A DNA stretch of 64,000 bases from Candidatus Fermentibacterota bacterium (GTDB taxonomy: Bacteria > Fermentibacterota > Fermentibacteria > Fermentibacterales > Fermentibacteraceae): assembly GCA_002748705.1 (NCBI GenBank), contig PDSZ01000010.1, forward strand, positions 22,070 to 86,069. The letters run 5' to 3'. Both the position numbers and the translations under genes were made by a program. The notes under the pieces are model-generated. The model was given only the letters and a program-made list of their open reading frames with translations. It was not told the DNA's origin and ran no database searches. Within the stretch, counting starts at the first letter, position 1. Each line of letters opens with the position of its first letter. Below are positions 54,422 through 63,696 of the stretch, piece by piece.

Positions 54422-55329
54422 GATATCTGGAAGAATTCAGAGATCTTCTCGCCAGAAGAGCAGCGAGAACAGGTGAAAGAACATTCGGTTTCGAGTATGA
54501 ACTAATCTCATCGAAACCTGTCTCATATGAAGGTTTCCGCAGAGTAAAGGATGCTGTCACTGAAGCAGGGTTTGTTCACAGGAATCGCCAGCTCATTGAT
54601 GACAGCGGAATGTATATAACCTTTGAGCCAGGGGGCCAGATAGAATTCAGCTCACCGCCTCTCCGCAGGTTTGATTTTGACCTTTTCGATATGCTCCTTG
54701 ACAAGATTGATGGAGTCGTAGAGTTCGTTAAAGCCGCAGCCGGAGTGGAGTATCTGCCGAAACCGTACATTGCCGGCAGGGGCACAGCTCCTATGCTTCT
54801 AGAAGCGGAAAGATACAAGGCTCTCCATGAACTGCTTGGCAGAACCGGCAACCGCGGCAGAGAAATGATGAAAGGTACTGCGGCAATCCATTTTCACGCT
54901 GCCCTCATGAATACGGAAGAACTGCTGCGACTCTGGATTTTCATGTGCAGCCTCTCAAGGGAGGAAGGTTTCAGAATGGGCCCTGACAGAAGGGATATCT
55001 GGAACAGAACTGATCCTTCCAGGTGCGGTCTCACCTGCACTGCTTCAAAAAACATCAGCAACTCATCTGTACTGGTGGAACAACTGGTTTCTTTTGCGCT
55101 CAGGGCTGTGGATCTTCATACAGAAATTCCTTTCGGTGAGCGGTCTCCGCAGCCTGACTTTATAAGCTTCCTTGAGCACTTCAGCACTATTTTCACAGAT
55201 GTAAGACTGAACCTTAAGGGTATGACCATTGAATTGAGAACTCTGGATTCCAGGCCACTTCATCTTTTCAGAGAAACCTGGCTGACATATCTGGACATGT
55301 TTCAGCGTGTCATGGATGACCGGGCATAA
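54418..55329 (+). CDS. Glutamate-cysteine ligase family (GCS2-like) carboxylate-amine ligase
   Basis: 303 residues, shorter than typical GshA or EgtA. Family-like motifs: [13 protein letters not shown] near the N-terminus (metal/ATP glutamates), [21 protein letters not shown], and [16 protein letters not shown] near the C-terminus. These enzymes join an amine to a glutamate-type gamma-carboxylate with ATP. The substrate is unknown. It starts with TTG 54418 overlapping the asnB stop and ends shortly before glnS. The asnB, ligase, glnS run is consistent with amide chemistry on glutamate, aspartate or glutamine. Confidence 0.7.
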   Translation: MRYLEEFRDLLARRAARTGERTFGFEYELISSKPVSYEGFRRVKDAVTEAGFVHRNRQLIDDSGMYITFEPGGQIEFSSPPLRRFDFDLFDMLLDKIDGVVEFVKAAAGVEYLPKPYIAGRGTAPMLLEAERYKALHELLGRTGNRGREMMKGTAAIHFHAALMNTEELLRLWIFMCSLSREEGFRMGPDRRDIWNRTDPSRCGLTCTASKNISNSSVLVEQLVSFALRAVDLHTEIPFGERSPQPDFISFLEHFSTIFTDVRLNLKGMTIELRTLDSRPLHLFRETWLTYLDMFQRVMDDRA

Positions 55330-55369
55330 CTTGAATTATGATAGCAAAGTCATTCACAGGGAGTTCACC

Positions 55370-57037
55370 ATGGAAGAAAAAAAAACCTCAAAAGACTTCA
55401 TTCGCCAGATAATTGAAACCGATCTGAAAAACGGAAAGCACTCGGAAATTGTCACCAGATTTCCACCTGAGCCCAACGGATACCTGCATATCGGACACGC
55501 AAAATCCATCTGCACCAACTTCGGTATTGCTGAAGAGTACAACGGCAGATGCAACCTGCGGTTTGACGACACCAATCCGGTAAAGGAAGACACCGAGTTC
55601 GTTGAAGGCATTCAGAACGATATAAAGTGGCTGGGGTTTGAGTGGAACAGTCTCAGATTTGCCTCAGACTACTTCGAGAAAATGTATGAACTGGCAGTGA
55701 ACCTTGTAAAGGCAGGGCTGGCATATGTCTGCGACCTGTCAGCTGAAGAGGTGCGGAAGTATCGGGGCACCCTTACCGAACCTGGCGTCAACAGCCCCTA
55801 CAGAAACAGAACTGTTGAAGAAAACCTGGATCTTCTGGCAAGAATGCGTGCAGGAGAATTCCCTGACGGAAGCCGCACTCTAAGGGCCAAAATAGATATG
55901 GCAAGCCCAAACATGAACATGAGAGATCCTGCCATCTACCGTATTCTTCATCATGAGCATCACAGAACAGGGAACGAATGGTGCATCTACCCTATGTACG
56001 ACTTTGCCCACTGCCTGGAAGACTCGATTGAACAGGTAACCCACAGCCTCTGTACCCTTGAGTTTGAGGACAACCGGCCTCTCTACCAGTGGTATCTTGA
56101 GAAGCTGGATATGTTCAGATCAAGGCAAATCGAGTTCGCCAGACTTAACCTCAACTACACAGTGGTCAGCAAACGGTATCTGAGAAGGCTTGTTGAGGAA
56201 GGTTTTGTAAAGGGATGGGATGACCCCCGAATGCCCACTCTCTGCGGAATCAGAAGAAGAGGAATACCTGCTGCGGCAATCAGGAACTTCTGTTCCACCA
56301 TCGGTCTTGCAAAGAGAAACAGTACAGTGGACATAGCACTGCTTGAAAGCTGCATAAGAGATGAACTGAACCGCACAGCCCCCAGAGTCATGAGTGTTCT
56401 CGATCCGGTCAAGCTTATAATAGAAAACTTTCCCGAAGGACAAACCGAATACTTCGACTACACTATAAACCCTGAGAATGAAAACGCCGGAACCAGGTCA
56501 CTTCCGTTCACCAGAGAGCTGTACATAGAGAGGGACGACTTCATGTCAGAACCTCCGAAAAAGTTCTTCAGAATGGGTCCTGGAAGAGAAGTTCGTCTGC
56601 GCTATGCATACCTGGTAACCTGCACAGGTTTTGAAACTGACAGCGAGGGTAAAGTCACCGAGATAAGGTGCACCTATGACCCTGCGACCAGAGGCGGAAA
56701 CGCCCCTGACGGAAGAAGAGTCAGAGGAACCCTTCACTGGGTCTCTGCAGAACACTGCTTTCCTGCTGAAGTACGGCTCTACGACAGGCTCTTCGCTGAG
56801 GAAAATCCCATGAAAGTCAGTGATGGAGGTGACTTCACAGACAATCTAAACCCCGACTCTCTTCTTGTAATGAAGAACTGCATGATAGAGAATCACATGC
56901 GAACCATGAAACAGGGTTTTATATGCCAGTTCGAGAGAAAGGGCTACTTCTGTATTGACCCTGATTCCACAGAGGACAAAATGGTATTCAACAGAACCAT
57001 CTCCCTCAGGGATTCATGGGCGAGAAAACGGAAATAA
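55370..57037 (+). CDS. glnS: Glutaminyl-tRNA synthetase
   Basis: 555 residues, normal for GlnRS. The class I HIGH motif is in [23 protein letters not shown] and [15 protein letters not shown] follow; the KMSKS-type loop is [11 protein letters not shown]; and the C-terminal anticodon-binding beta-barrels run to the end. It charges tRNA-Gln directly. ATG 55370 has GGGAG seven bases upstream; an in-frame ATG at 55307 lies inside the preceding gene and is unlikely. The coding region is 40 bases after the ligase gene and is followed by a terminator-like hairpin. Confidence 0.94.
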   Translation: MEEKKTSKDFIRQIIETDLKNGKHSEIVTRFPPEPNGYLHIGHAKSICTNFGIAEEYNGRCNLRFDDTNPVKEDTEFVEGIQNDIKWLGFEWNSLRFASDYFEKMYELAVNLVKAGLAYVCDLSAEEVRKYRGTLTEPGVNSPYRNRTVEENLDLLARMRAGEFPDGSRTLRAKIDMASPNMNMRDPAIYRILHHEHHRTGNEWCIYPMYDFAHCLEDSIEQVTHSLCTLEFEDNRPLYQWYLEKLDMFRSRQIEFARLNLNYTVVSKRYLRRLVEEGFVKGWDDPRMPTLCGIRRRGIPAAAIRNFCSTIGLAKRNSTVDIALLESCIRDELNRTAPRVMSVLDPVKLIIENFPEGQTEYFDYTINPENENAGTRSLPFTRELYIERDDFMSEPPKKFFRMGPGREVRLRYAYLVTCTGFETDSEGKVTEIRCTYDPATRGGNAPDGRRVRGTLHWVSAEHCFPAEVRLYDRLFAEENPMKVSDGGDFTDNLNPDSLLVMKNCMIENHMRTMKQGFICQFERKGYFCIDPDSTEDKMVFNRTISLRDSWARKRK

Positions 57038-57039
57038 AG

Positions 57040-57059
57040 CTGCCTGCAGGCAGTATTTT
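57040..57059 (+). terminator. Terminator-like hairpin after glnS
   Basis: CTGCCTGCAGGCAG folds as a short stem with a TGCA loop and is followed by TATTTT, two bases past the glnS stop. Confidence 0.5.
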
Positions 57060-57190
57060 GCTGATGCCTCCTTCGGAATAGCGGTAGTCGTATTTTAGCA
57101 TAAAAAAGTCAGCGACTGTACCCCTGCAACCATAGCATGAATATTGTACCATTGTAATAGCAGAATATTTGAAAAACAGGAGGAAGCTGA

Positions 57191-59575
57191 ATGAAACTCA
57201 CTCTTCTCTTTTCCATTGTTGCCGCCGCCGCAGGTGCGTCGCCCTATATGGAACCTTCCAGGGAGCTGATAGAGATAGTTGATTCACCTCCTTCTCCGCA
57301 GCTCTCCATTTCTCCGGACAGAACAACTGCTCTTATGAGAATACCGGTTACCAATATCTCCATAGAGGAACTGGCACGACCGGAGCTGAAACTTGCCGGG
57401 CTACGGTTCAGGCCTTCCACATTTGCTCCATCCAGAGCACGGCATTACAGAGACATGTACCTTCTCAACATGGAGACCCTGGAAGAACGGCGAATCAACG
57501 GATTGCCTTCGAATCTCAACGCCCTCTCACGAGCATGGTCACCGGACGGCTCAATGATTGCTTTCACCAGGGAAACCGGTGAAGGTATCGAGCTCTGGCT
57601 TACAGATGTTAATACAGCTCAAGCTGAAAAACTCACAGGCCCTGTACTGAACCTTACAACAGGCTGCTATCCTGTATGGCTCTCAGGGGGCGAAGGAGTC
57701 CTTGTCTGCCTTCGTACCCATAACGGAACACCTCCTGAGGAAAATTCTGTTCCGGAAGGGCCGGTGATTCAGGAGACCACAGGAGAAGCTTCTCCAGTAA
57801 GAACTCTTCAGGATCTGCTTGAAAACCCTGGCGACGAAGCCCTCTTCAAATGGTATACAGATTCGCAGCTGTGCCTTGTGAGAACAGACGGCAGTGTTAC
57901 CGAGCTGGGGGAACCGGGAATAATCTGGGACATGGATCCTTCACCGTCAGGTGACCTCATTCTGGTAAACAGGCTTCATGAACCTTTTTCATACAGTTTT
58001 GCCGCCTGGGACTTTCCCCTTGAAAAAAGCGTGATGGATATTGAGGGAAATACTGTATACACAATCTGCGACCTTCCTCTCAGAGACAATATTCCAATAA
58101 CGAGAGGAAGCGTTTACACAGGTCCCAGGTCGGTGCACTGGAGACCGGACAAGCCTGCCACTCTCTGCTGGGTTGAAGCGCAGGACGGAGGCGATGCCTC
58201 CAGAGAAGCAGATATTCGTGACAGAATAATGCTTCTTGAAAGCCCGTTCAACAGGGCACCTCAGGTAATGGCTGACCTGGCTTTCAGATATGGAGGCATA
58301 AACTGGGGAAGCGATTCTCTCACCATTGTATGGGAGTGGTGGTGGCCCGAAAGGCTTCAGCAGGGCTGGATGCTGAATTCGGAAGGAGGGCTTCAGAGTG
58401 AACCTCTTTTCAGCTTCTCCTGGGAAGATGCCTATCAGGACCCTGGAACAGTGTTGACCTGCATGAACAGTTACGGAAAGGAAGTTATCTATTCTCCTGA
58501 CGGAACATCCTTCTACATGGGCGGTGACGGAGCATCTCCACAGGGTAACATTCCTTTTCTCAGGAAGTACAGCAGCCACTCTACAGAATATGAAACAGTC
58601 TTCCGGTCTGAGGCTCCTTTCTATGAGAGACCCAGATTCTTTACAGACCTGGAAGGCGAGAAGCTTCTCTTTCTGAGGGAATCCAGAGACGACTATCCCG
58701 ACTACTTCATCAGGGATTTGTCGTCTGGACAGGAAAGGGCTGTAACCGACTTTACCACCCCCTTTCCGGAACTGAGAGCGGCGGAGAGGGAGCTGATCAC
58801 ATACACCAGAGCCGATGGTATCCAGCTGTCAGGAATGCTCTACACTCCTCCGGGATACGATCTGTCCCAGGGACCATTGCCTGTTGTGGTCTGGGCATAT
58901 CCCCAGGAGTATGTATCAGCAGATGCAGCTTCCAGAATAACCTCATCACCCTGCGAGTTCGACCACATCGGCTGGTGGTCACCTCTCATATGGCTTACAG
59001 AGGGATATGCGGTTCTGGACTACCCGTCAATGCCGGTTGTGGGCCTTAATGGCGGAGAACCCAACGACACCTACATAGAGCAGCTTGTCATGAATGCTGA
59101 GGCAGCTGTAGACGCAGTGGTGGAAAGAGGTATCGGAGACAGGGACAGGTTCTATATCGGCGGACACTCATACGGAGCCTTCATGGCAGCCAACCTCCTG
59201 GCACACAGTGACCTGTTTGTCAGAGGCATTGCCAGCACAGGAGCATACAACAGAACGCTGACTCCCTTTGGTTTTCAGAGTGAAACCAGAACACTGTGGG
59301 AAGCTCCGGAGGTTTACTGGAAGATGTCGCCTCTGATGCATGCAGACAAAATCAACGAGCCTATTCTCATCATACACGGAGATGCCGACAGCAATCCGGG
59401 CACTTTTCCCATACAGAGCGACAGGCTTTACGGTGCCATAAGCGGCCTCGGCGGAACAGCCAGATATGTTAAACTCCCACTGGAAGGCCACAGCTATGCA
59501 GCAAGGGAATCAGTACTGCACTACCTGTGGGAAATCTCAGAATGGCTTGAAACAACAGGTACAAGTCAGAACTGA
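57191..59575 (+). CDS. Exported S9-family prolyl-oligopeptidase-like peptidase
   Basis: 794 residues. A signal peptide (MKLTLLFSIVAAAAGASP) is followed by a WD40/TolB-like propeller (residues about 40-520: SISPDRTTALM, RAWSPDGSMIAFT, VIYSPDGTSFYMG). An alpha/beta-hydrolase domain at about 550-790 has the likely triad Ser660 (GHSYGAF), Asp733 (HGDADSNPG) and His767 (LEGHSYA). It likely cleaves short peptides outside the cytoplasm. With the C25 proteases this suggests a protein-degrading lifestyle. GGAGG precedes ATG 57191. Confidence 0.92.
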   Translation: MKLTLLFSIVAAAAGASPYMEPSRELIEIVDSPPSPQLSISPDRTTALMRIPVTNISIEELARPELKLAGLRFRPSTFAPSRARHYRDMYLLNMETLEERRINGLPSNLNALSRAWSPDGSMIAFTRETGEGIELWLTDVNTAQAEKLTGPVLNLTTGCYPVWLSGGEGVLVCLRTHNGTPPEENSVPEGPVIQETTGEASPVRTLQDLLENPGDEALFKWYTDSQLCLVRTDGSVTELGEPGIIWDMDPSPSGDLILVNRLHEPFSYSFAAWDFPLEKSVMDIEGNTVYTICDLPLRDNIPITRGSVYTGPRSVHWRPDKPATLCWVEAQDGGDASREADIRDRIMLLESPFNRAPQVMADLAFRYGGINWGSDSLTIVWEWWWPERLQQGWMLNSEGGLQSEPLFSFSWEDAYQDPGTVLTCMNSYGKEVIYSPDGTSFYMGGDGASPQGNIPFLRKYSSHSTEYETVFRSEAPFYERPRFFTDLEGEKLLFLRESRDDYPDYFIRDLSSGQERAVTDFTTPFPELRAAERELITYTRADGIQLSGMLYTPPGYDLSQGPLPVVVWAYPQEYVSADAASRITSSPCEFDHIGWWSPLIWLTEGYAVLDYPSMPVVGLNGGEPNDTYIEQLVMNAEAAVDAVVERGIGDRDRFYIGGHSYGAFMAANLLAHSDLFVRGIASTGAYNRTLTPFGFQSETRTLWEAPEVYWKMSPLMHADKINEPILIIHGDADSNPGTFPIQSDRLYGAISGLGGTARYVKLPLEGHSYAARESVLHYLWEISEWLETTGTSQN

Positions 59576-59755
59576 CTGCAGCTCCACTGATGTCAGAAAG
59601 CATGAAGTACACCGGCAGTCGTTTTCAGGAAAAAGATGCAGGCAATAACTCGAAGGGAACAGCTTAATCTAAGAGAAGCTTCTGCTCTTCAGCCGGACAC
59701 AGCCTCTCTGCTGGGAAATCAGACTGAATAAATGAAACCCGGGCTGGGAACACAA

Positions 59756-59857
59756 GTGTTATTACGCAATTCAGTGTTCCATTAACCTTAGTACACAATG
59801 CAGCACAGGCGAACTTGCGTGGACTCAGGTGTTACTACGCAACTCGTTGTTCCGATT
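59756..59857. repeat. Two imperfect 28-base direct repeats in the gap 59576-60375
   Basis: GTGTTATTACGCAATTCAGT (59756 on, continuing TGTTCCATT-like) and GTGTTACTACGCAACTCGTT (59829 on) agree at about 24 of 28 positions and are 73 bases apart. They could be paired binding sites or small-RNA ends. The rest of this 800-base gap shows no gene. It contains AT-rich leader for the channel gene and several short Leu/Ser-type frames on both strands that I do not support. Confidence 0.4.
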
Positions 59858-60375
59858 CGGTGTCCTTTTTCTGTTACTGCACATACCCTGGTATGCGGTA
59901 ATCTTTGAAAAGCCATATTTTTCAAGCCTGTTAAAGGCATTTCCTCAAGCAGGCTGCTGCCGATAATAGAGAATCTGCGCCTGTAATGTGTTCTATGGTA
60001 TCAAACCAGGTGGAGGACACACTCTTCTGTCACTTCATGGCGTTGAGCATTCACTGAAAACACCTGAAACTGAGTTTTTCAACTCTTCATGAAGCTGATA
60101 ATTCACTCAGAATATCTGAAACAGAACCTGCTTCGCTTTCTGAAGCCGGAAGTCGCAGGGAGTATCAGAAACCCCATCTGCCGTTTTTTCCTGAAGCAGG
60201 GAATACACTATGAACACCTGAATCCGCCATGCTCATGAAGGCTTCCACTCCGGCGCCTTGCCTCTTCCGGTATATCAGGAACCCATGAAACAACAGGCAG
60301 CAAGAGGTGTTGCCTGCTCCTGACATTATGAGTAATATGTGATTTGCAAAACTATTCACAGATACAGGAGGCAGA

Positions 60376-62262
60376 ATGAAGCGGGATTTTTCCCTGAAGA
60401 ACCGACTGAGCTACGCTTTCGATACCATGATGTCCAGAGGAACAGCAGGTCTGATAATCTGGCTGGGAATAGTAACAGCCATACTGATAGTGGTTTTCTC
60501 CGCTATCATCTTCGCATCTGGAACAGCACCTGACAATGAGGGATTTCCAACGCTGCTCTGGATGAGCCTCATGAGAACCATGGACCCTGGAACTATAGGA
60601 GGCGATGAAGGTTCGCCAGGATTTCTTCTCAGTATGCTCATAGTGACATTCAGCGGAATATTCATATTCAGTACGCTGATAGGTATTCTTACAACAGGCC
60701 TGGAAGCCAAACTTGAGGCTCTCAGAAAGGGAAGGTCCAGGGTTATCGAGCAGGGACACACAGTCGTTCTGGGCTGGTCGGAACAGGTCTTCACCATTGT
60801 TTCAGAGCTGTCCATAGCCAACGAGAACCAGAAGAAACCCTGTGTTGCCATAATGGCTGACAAGGACAAACTTGAGATGGAAGATGAACTTCGGGAAAAG
60901 GTTCCGGAAACGCGCAACACTAAAATTGTATGCCGGACAGGAAGCCCTGTTGAAACTGCAGATCTGGAAAAGATGAGCCTCCAGACAACTAAATCTATCA
61001 TCATCCTCTCCCCTGACAGCAGCAATCCCGACCCTGAGGTAATAAAGACCATGCTGGCTATTACCAACCTGACTGCCGATGCTGAAGACCCTGTACACAT
61101 GGTGGCACTTATAACTGACCCTGCCAATGTTCAGGCGGCAAGAATAGTTGGCGGCAGTCAGGCGGAAATAGTCCTTGCAGGGGATGTTATCGCAAGAATG
61201 GCTGCACAGACATGTCTCCAGTCAGGGCTCTCAGTGGTCTATCAGGAACTGCTGGACTATGGCGGTGACGAGATTTACTTCACCGAAGAGCCGAGACTGG
61301 CAGGCAGGAAACTTCATGAAGCGCTTATGGCGTATGAAACAAGCAGCATCATAGGTATTCATAAAAACGGAATGACACCGACACTAAATCCTCCACTTGA
61401 CACGGTTATAGAACCTGGAGACCGGCTGATTGCCATTTCAGAAGATGATGATACAGTTATCCTCTCGGAAAAAGAAGCGCCGGAGACAATGGATTCATGC
61501 ATCATTCACAATGATGAACGAAGTGGCGGCCCTGAACGGATTATCATGCTGGGCTGGAACTGGAGGGCACCGATAATCATCAGAGAACTTGGAAACTACC
61601 TGCAGATCGGCTCCACGCTGAAGATCATGGCAGATGAATCAATTTGCAGGCCGTTACCGCCACAGGGCACAGCCAAACTGTCTGTGGAATACATTCCCGG
61701 CAAAACAACTGACAGAGCAGTTCTGGAGGGACTGTCTGCAGAACGGTTCGACCACATTCTGATACTGAGCTACTCTGACAATCTGGAACCGCAGGAAGCA
61801 GATTCCAACACTCTGATGACTCTTCTCCACATCCGTGATATAGCAGAGAAAATGGGTAGAGAATTCTCAATCATCACCGAGATGAGAGACATCAGAAACA
61901 GAAATCTGGCGGAGATAACAGGAGCTGACGACTACATAGTAAGCGACCAGTTCCTGAGCCTTCTGCTTACCCAGATATCTGAAACAAAGGAACTCAGTTC
62001 TGTCTTCTGGAACCTTTTTGATCCTGCCGGTTCAGAGATATATCTTAAACCGGTGAGCAGGTATGTAAAAACTGATGAGAAGCTTAACTTCTATACCATA
62101 GTAAAGAGCGCTGCCCAGTTGGGAGAGACAGCCATCGGTTACAGAATAGCAGCTCAGAAAAACAGCTCAGCAGACAACTACGGTATAAAAGTGAATCCGC
62201 CTAAAAACCAGTTACTGTCTTTCTCAAGGGATGATATGATTATAGTTCTGGCTGAGGATTAA
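60376..62262 (+). CDS. CASTOR/POLLUX-type ion channel with RCK (TrkA-N-like) domains
   Basis: 628 residues. Two transmembrane helices (LIIWLGIVTAILIVVFSAIIF and SMLIVTFSGIFIFSTLIGI) flank a pore-like loop (WMSLMRTMDPGTIGGDEG). The cytoplasmic part holds two Rossmann RCK domains: TVVLGWSEQVFTIVSEL and later IIMLGWNWRAPIIIREL, each with a TrkA-C-like tail. This architecture and the GWSE/GWNWR motifs match bacterial relatives of plant CASTOR/POLLUX (DMI1) channels, thought to gate K+ or Ca2+ flow. A RCK-bound ligand probably opens it. The candidate RNA fold starts at the first base after the stop. ATG 60376 has a GGAGG upstream. Confidence 0.88.
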   Translation: MKRDFSLKNRLSYAFDTMMSRGTAGLIIWLGIVTAILIVVFSAIIFASGTAPDNEGFPTLLWMSLMRTMDPGTIGGDEGSPGFLLSMLIVTFSGIFIFSTLIGILTTGLEAKLEALRKGRSRVIEQGHTVVLGWSEQVFTIVSELSIANENQKKPCVAIMADKDKLEMEDELREKVPETRNTKIVCRTGSPVETADLEKMSLQTTKSIIILSPDSSNPDPEVIKTMLAITNLTADAEDPVHMVALITDPANVQAARIVGGSQAEIVLAGDVIARMAAQTCLQSGLSVVYQELLDYGGDEIYFTEEPRLAGRKLHEALMAYETSSIIGIHKNGMTPTLNPPLDTVIEPGDRLIAISEDDDTVILSEKEAPETMDSCIIHNDERSGGPERIIMLGWNWRAPIIIRELGNYLQIGSTLKIMADESICRPLPPQGTAKLSVEYIPGKTTDRAVLEGLSAERFDHILILSYSDNLEPQEADSNTLMTLLHIRDIAEKMGREFSIITEMRDIRNRNLAEITGADDYIVSDQFLSLLLTQISETKELSSVFWNLFDPAGSEIYLKPVSRYVKTDEKLNFYTIVKSAAQLGETAIGYRIAAQKNSSADNYGIKVNPPKNQLLSFSRDDMIIVLAED

Positions 62263-62422
62263 TGTCCTGTCATGCTTCGGATGTGGAGAGTATGCGCAGT
62301 TATTATCTGTTCAGGTGAGGCGCAGGTGAGGGCGCATAGCCGGAGGCTATGTAACCGAGTCTGCAACGCTGCCTGGGCAGATAAGAACAAGCAGAATCCG
62401 TCATCTGAGGTTTGACAGGACA
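62263..62422 (+). ncRNA. Candidate structured RNA (160 bases, nested stems)
   Basis: TGTCCTGTCA (62263-62272) pairs perfectly with TGACAGGACA (62413-62422). Inside, TTATCTGTTCAGG (62303-62315) pairs with CCTGGGCAGATAA (62372-62384) over 13 positions with two G-U pairs. The apical hairpin CATAGCC-GGA-GGCTATG (62335-62351) is perfect. CGGATG/CATCTG and GCGCAG/CTGC-type arms may add to it. It is too long and complex for a simple terminator and has no T-tract. No known family was recognised: not tRNA, 6S or RNase P by what I can see. Confidence 0.5.
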
Positions 62423-62544
62423 GTAGCGCCGGGCAGCTGATAATGCCAGTTCCTGAAGATGAGGCAGATTGTTTACTGTAGATAGTAAACTATCGGGTAC
62501 CCTGTTCCCTGCAACAGGCTCCCATTGAACATCAGGAGGTTAAT

Positions 62545-63093
62545 ATGCAGGTACTCATTCTGGCGGCTGTTCTTTTTGCCGCACCGCAGGCTTCGTTTCA
62601 TGCTGAAGAAGTTTTCAACTCAGGCGAACTCTACCTGCGCACCACAGGAACAGCAGAGGAAAGCAACTACATACGAAACAGAGCAACAGGTATACCTGAA
62701 TACCCTGAAAACCAAGAAAACTCAGGAACACGCTGCCGCAGAGATATTGAACTCTGGAACAGCACCATGCTGAGGCTCTGGAACAGTGTGAACACCTCTG
62801 AGACCTTTTTCACCGTAAGAGCCGGAGAAGAATACCTGATATACGAAACATTCTTCCTGTTCTACCTGAGTTCAGAAGAGAGAGTACAGATTGCAGTTCA
62901 CCCTGAAGAACTCTGGCGTATTCTGAGTACGCTGAAAAAGCCGGGAACTGCTCTTGAATCACAGGTATCCATTGAAGGCTGGTATTCAGGGCTGGCAGAA
63001 CATTCACAAGTATTCATAGGACCGTCAGATCCTGCTTTTGAAACTGTTCAGCTGCTCCTTGAAAGAGGACGGGAAGCTACTCTTCAGCAATAA
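62545..63093 (+). CDS. Small exported protein of unknown function
   Basis: 182 residues. Signal peptide MQVLILAAVLFAAPQASFH; the rest is a Glu/Arg- and Leu-rich alpha/beta domain with Trp-containing repeats (RDIELWNSTMLRLWNSV) and no Cys cluster or catalytic motif I know. AGGAGG lies a few bases before ATG 62545. It is convergent with the NlpC/P60 gene and overlaps it by 17 bases at the 3' ends. I assign no function. Confidence 0.65.
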   Translation: MQVLILAAVLFAAPQASFHAEEVFNSGELYLRTTGTAEESNYIRNRATGIPEYPENQENSGTRCRRDIELWNSTMLRLWNSVNTSETFFTVRAGEEYLIYETFFLFYLSSEERVQIAVHPEELWRILSTLKKPGTALESQVSIEGWYSGLAEHSQVFIGPSDPAFETVQLLLERGREATLQQ

Positions 63094-63541
63094 CCCTCAC
63101 TGAGGCATAATAACGCCTCAGATAGTTTGAGTGATCTATTGAGGTTATCACAACTCCTCTGTCCTGCCATGAGGAACAGTGTATGAACTCTCTGTTTCCC
63201 AGGTATATGCCGGCATGGGTAGGATTGTGAAAAATCATTATGTCACCGGGAACCATGCTGTCCCGATCAACATACACTCCCATTTCCTCTATCTCTGTGA
63301 CAGTTCTGGGAAGTGCAATACCGTTGTCATTAAACACTCTGTATGTAAGGCCGCTGCAGTCAAAGCCGTTCTCGTCGCAGCCTCCCCATACATATGGCAC
63401 TCCCAGATAAGACACAGCCTGTTCCAGTATGGCATCAACCACCGATGACGAATCTGAAGCATTCGCAGAAACTCCGGTGTCTTCCTGCGCTGCCACCTGA
63501 AACACAGCTGCAGAAAACAGCAGAATAACCAGTTTTCTCAT
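63077..63541 (-). CDS. Exported NlpC/P60 cell-wall hydrolase (C40 peptidase)
   Basis: 154 residues with a signal peptide (MRKLVILLFSAAVFQVAAQ). The C40 domain has all family landmarks: GVPYVWGGCDENGFDCSGL (catalytic Cys62), PGDIMIF, HAGIYLG (His109) and FIHCSS (His121). It cleaves gamma-D-glutamyl-diaminopimelate-type bonds in peptidoglycan turnover. It is a single-domain form without SH3 repeats. A 250-base region to the right holds the IS256 left end. Confidence 0.92.
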   Translation of the reverse strand: MRKLVILLFSAAVFQVAAQEDTGVSANASDSSSVVDAILEQAVSYLGVPYVWGGCDENGFDCSGLTYRVFNDNGIALPRTVTEIEEMGVYVDRDSMVPGDIMIFHNPTHAGIYLGNREFIHCSSWQDRGVVITSIDHSNYLRRYYASVRVIAEE

Positions 63542-63696
63542 TTGAACCTTTCCTTTGTTTCACCTGTATACCCCTGAAAGAGAAAAAGGTTCACTAAAGG
63601 CATACCAGACTGCAGTTTTTCCAAACAGGCTTTCTCCTTCATCAAAGATGCCTGCAGTATTTTCCGATCATATCTCTGCCATCATGGGTCCCGTCC

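Noticed and set aside
57989..58579. 196-codon minus-strand frame opposite the S9 peptidase
   Set aside because: Antisense to a conserved propeller region, with no start signal.
59756..59857. CRISPR array from the repeated units
   Set aside because: Only two imperfect units with one interval and no cas genes in the window.
62263..62422. The nested stems as a simple rho-independent terminator
   Set aside because: The closing stem spans 160 bases with internal stems and there is no T-tract after it.
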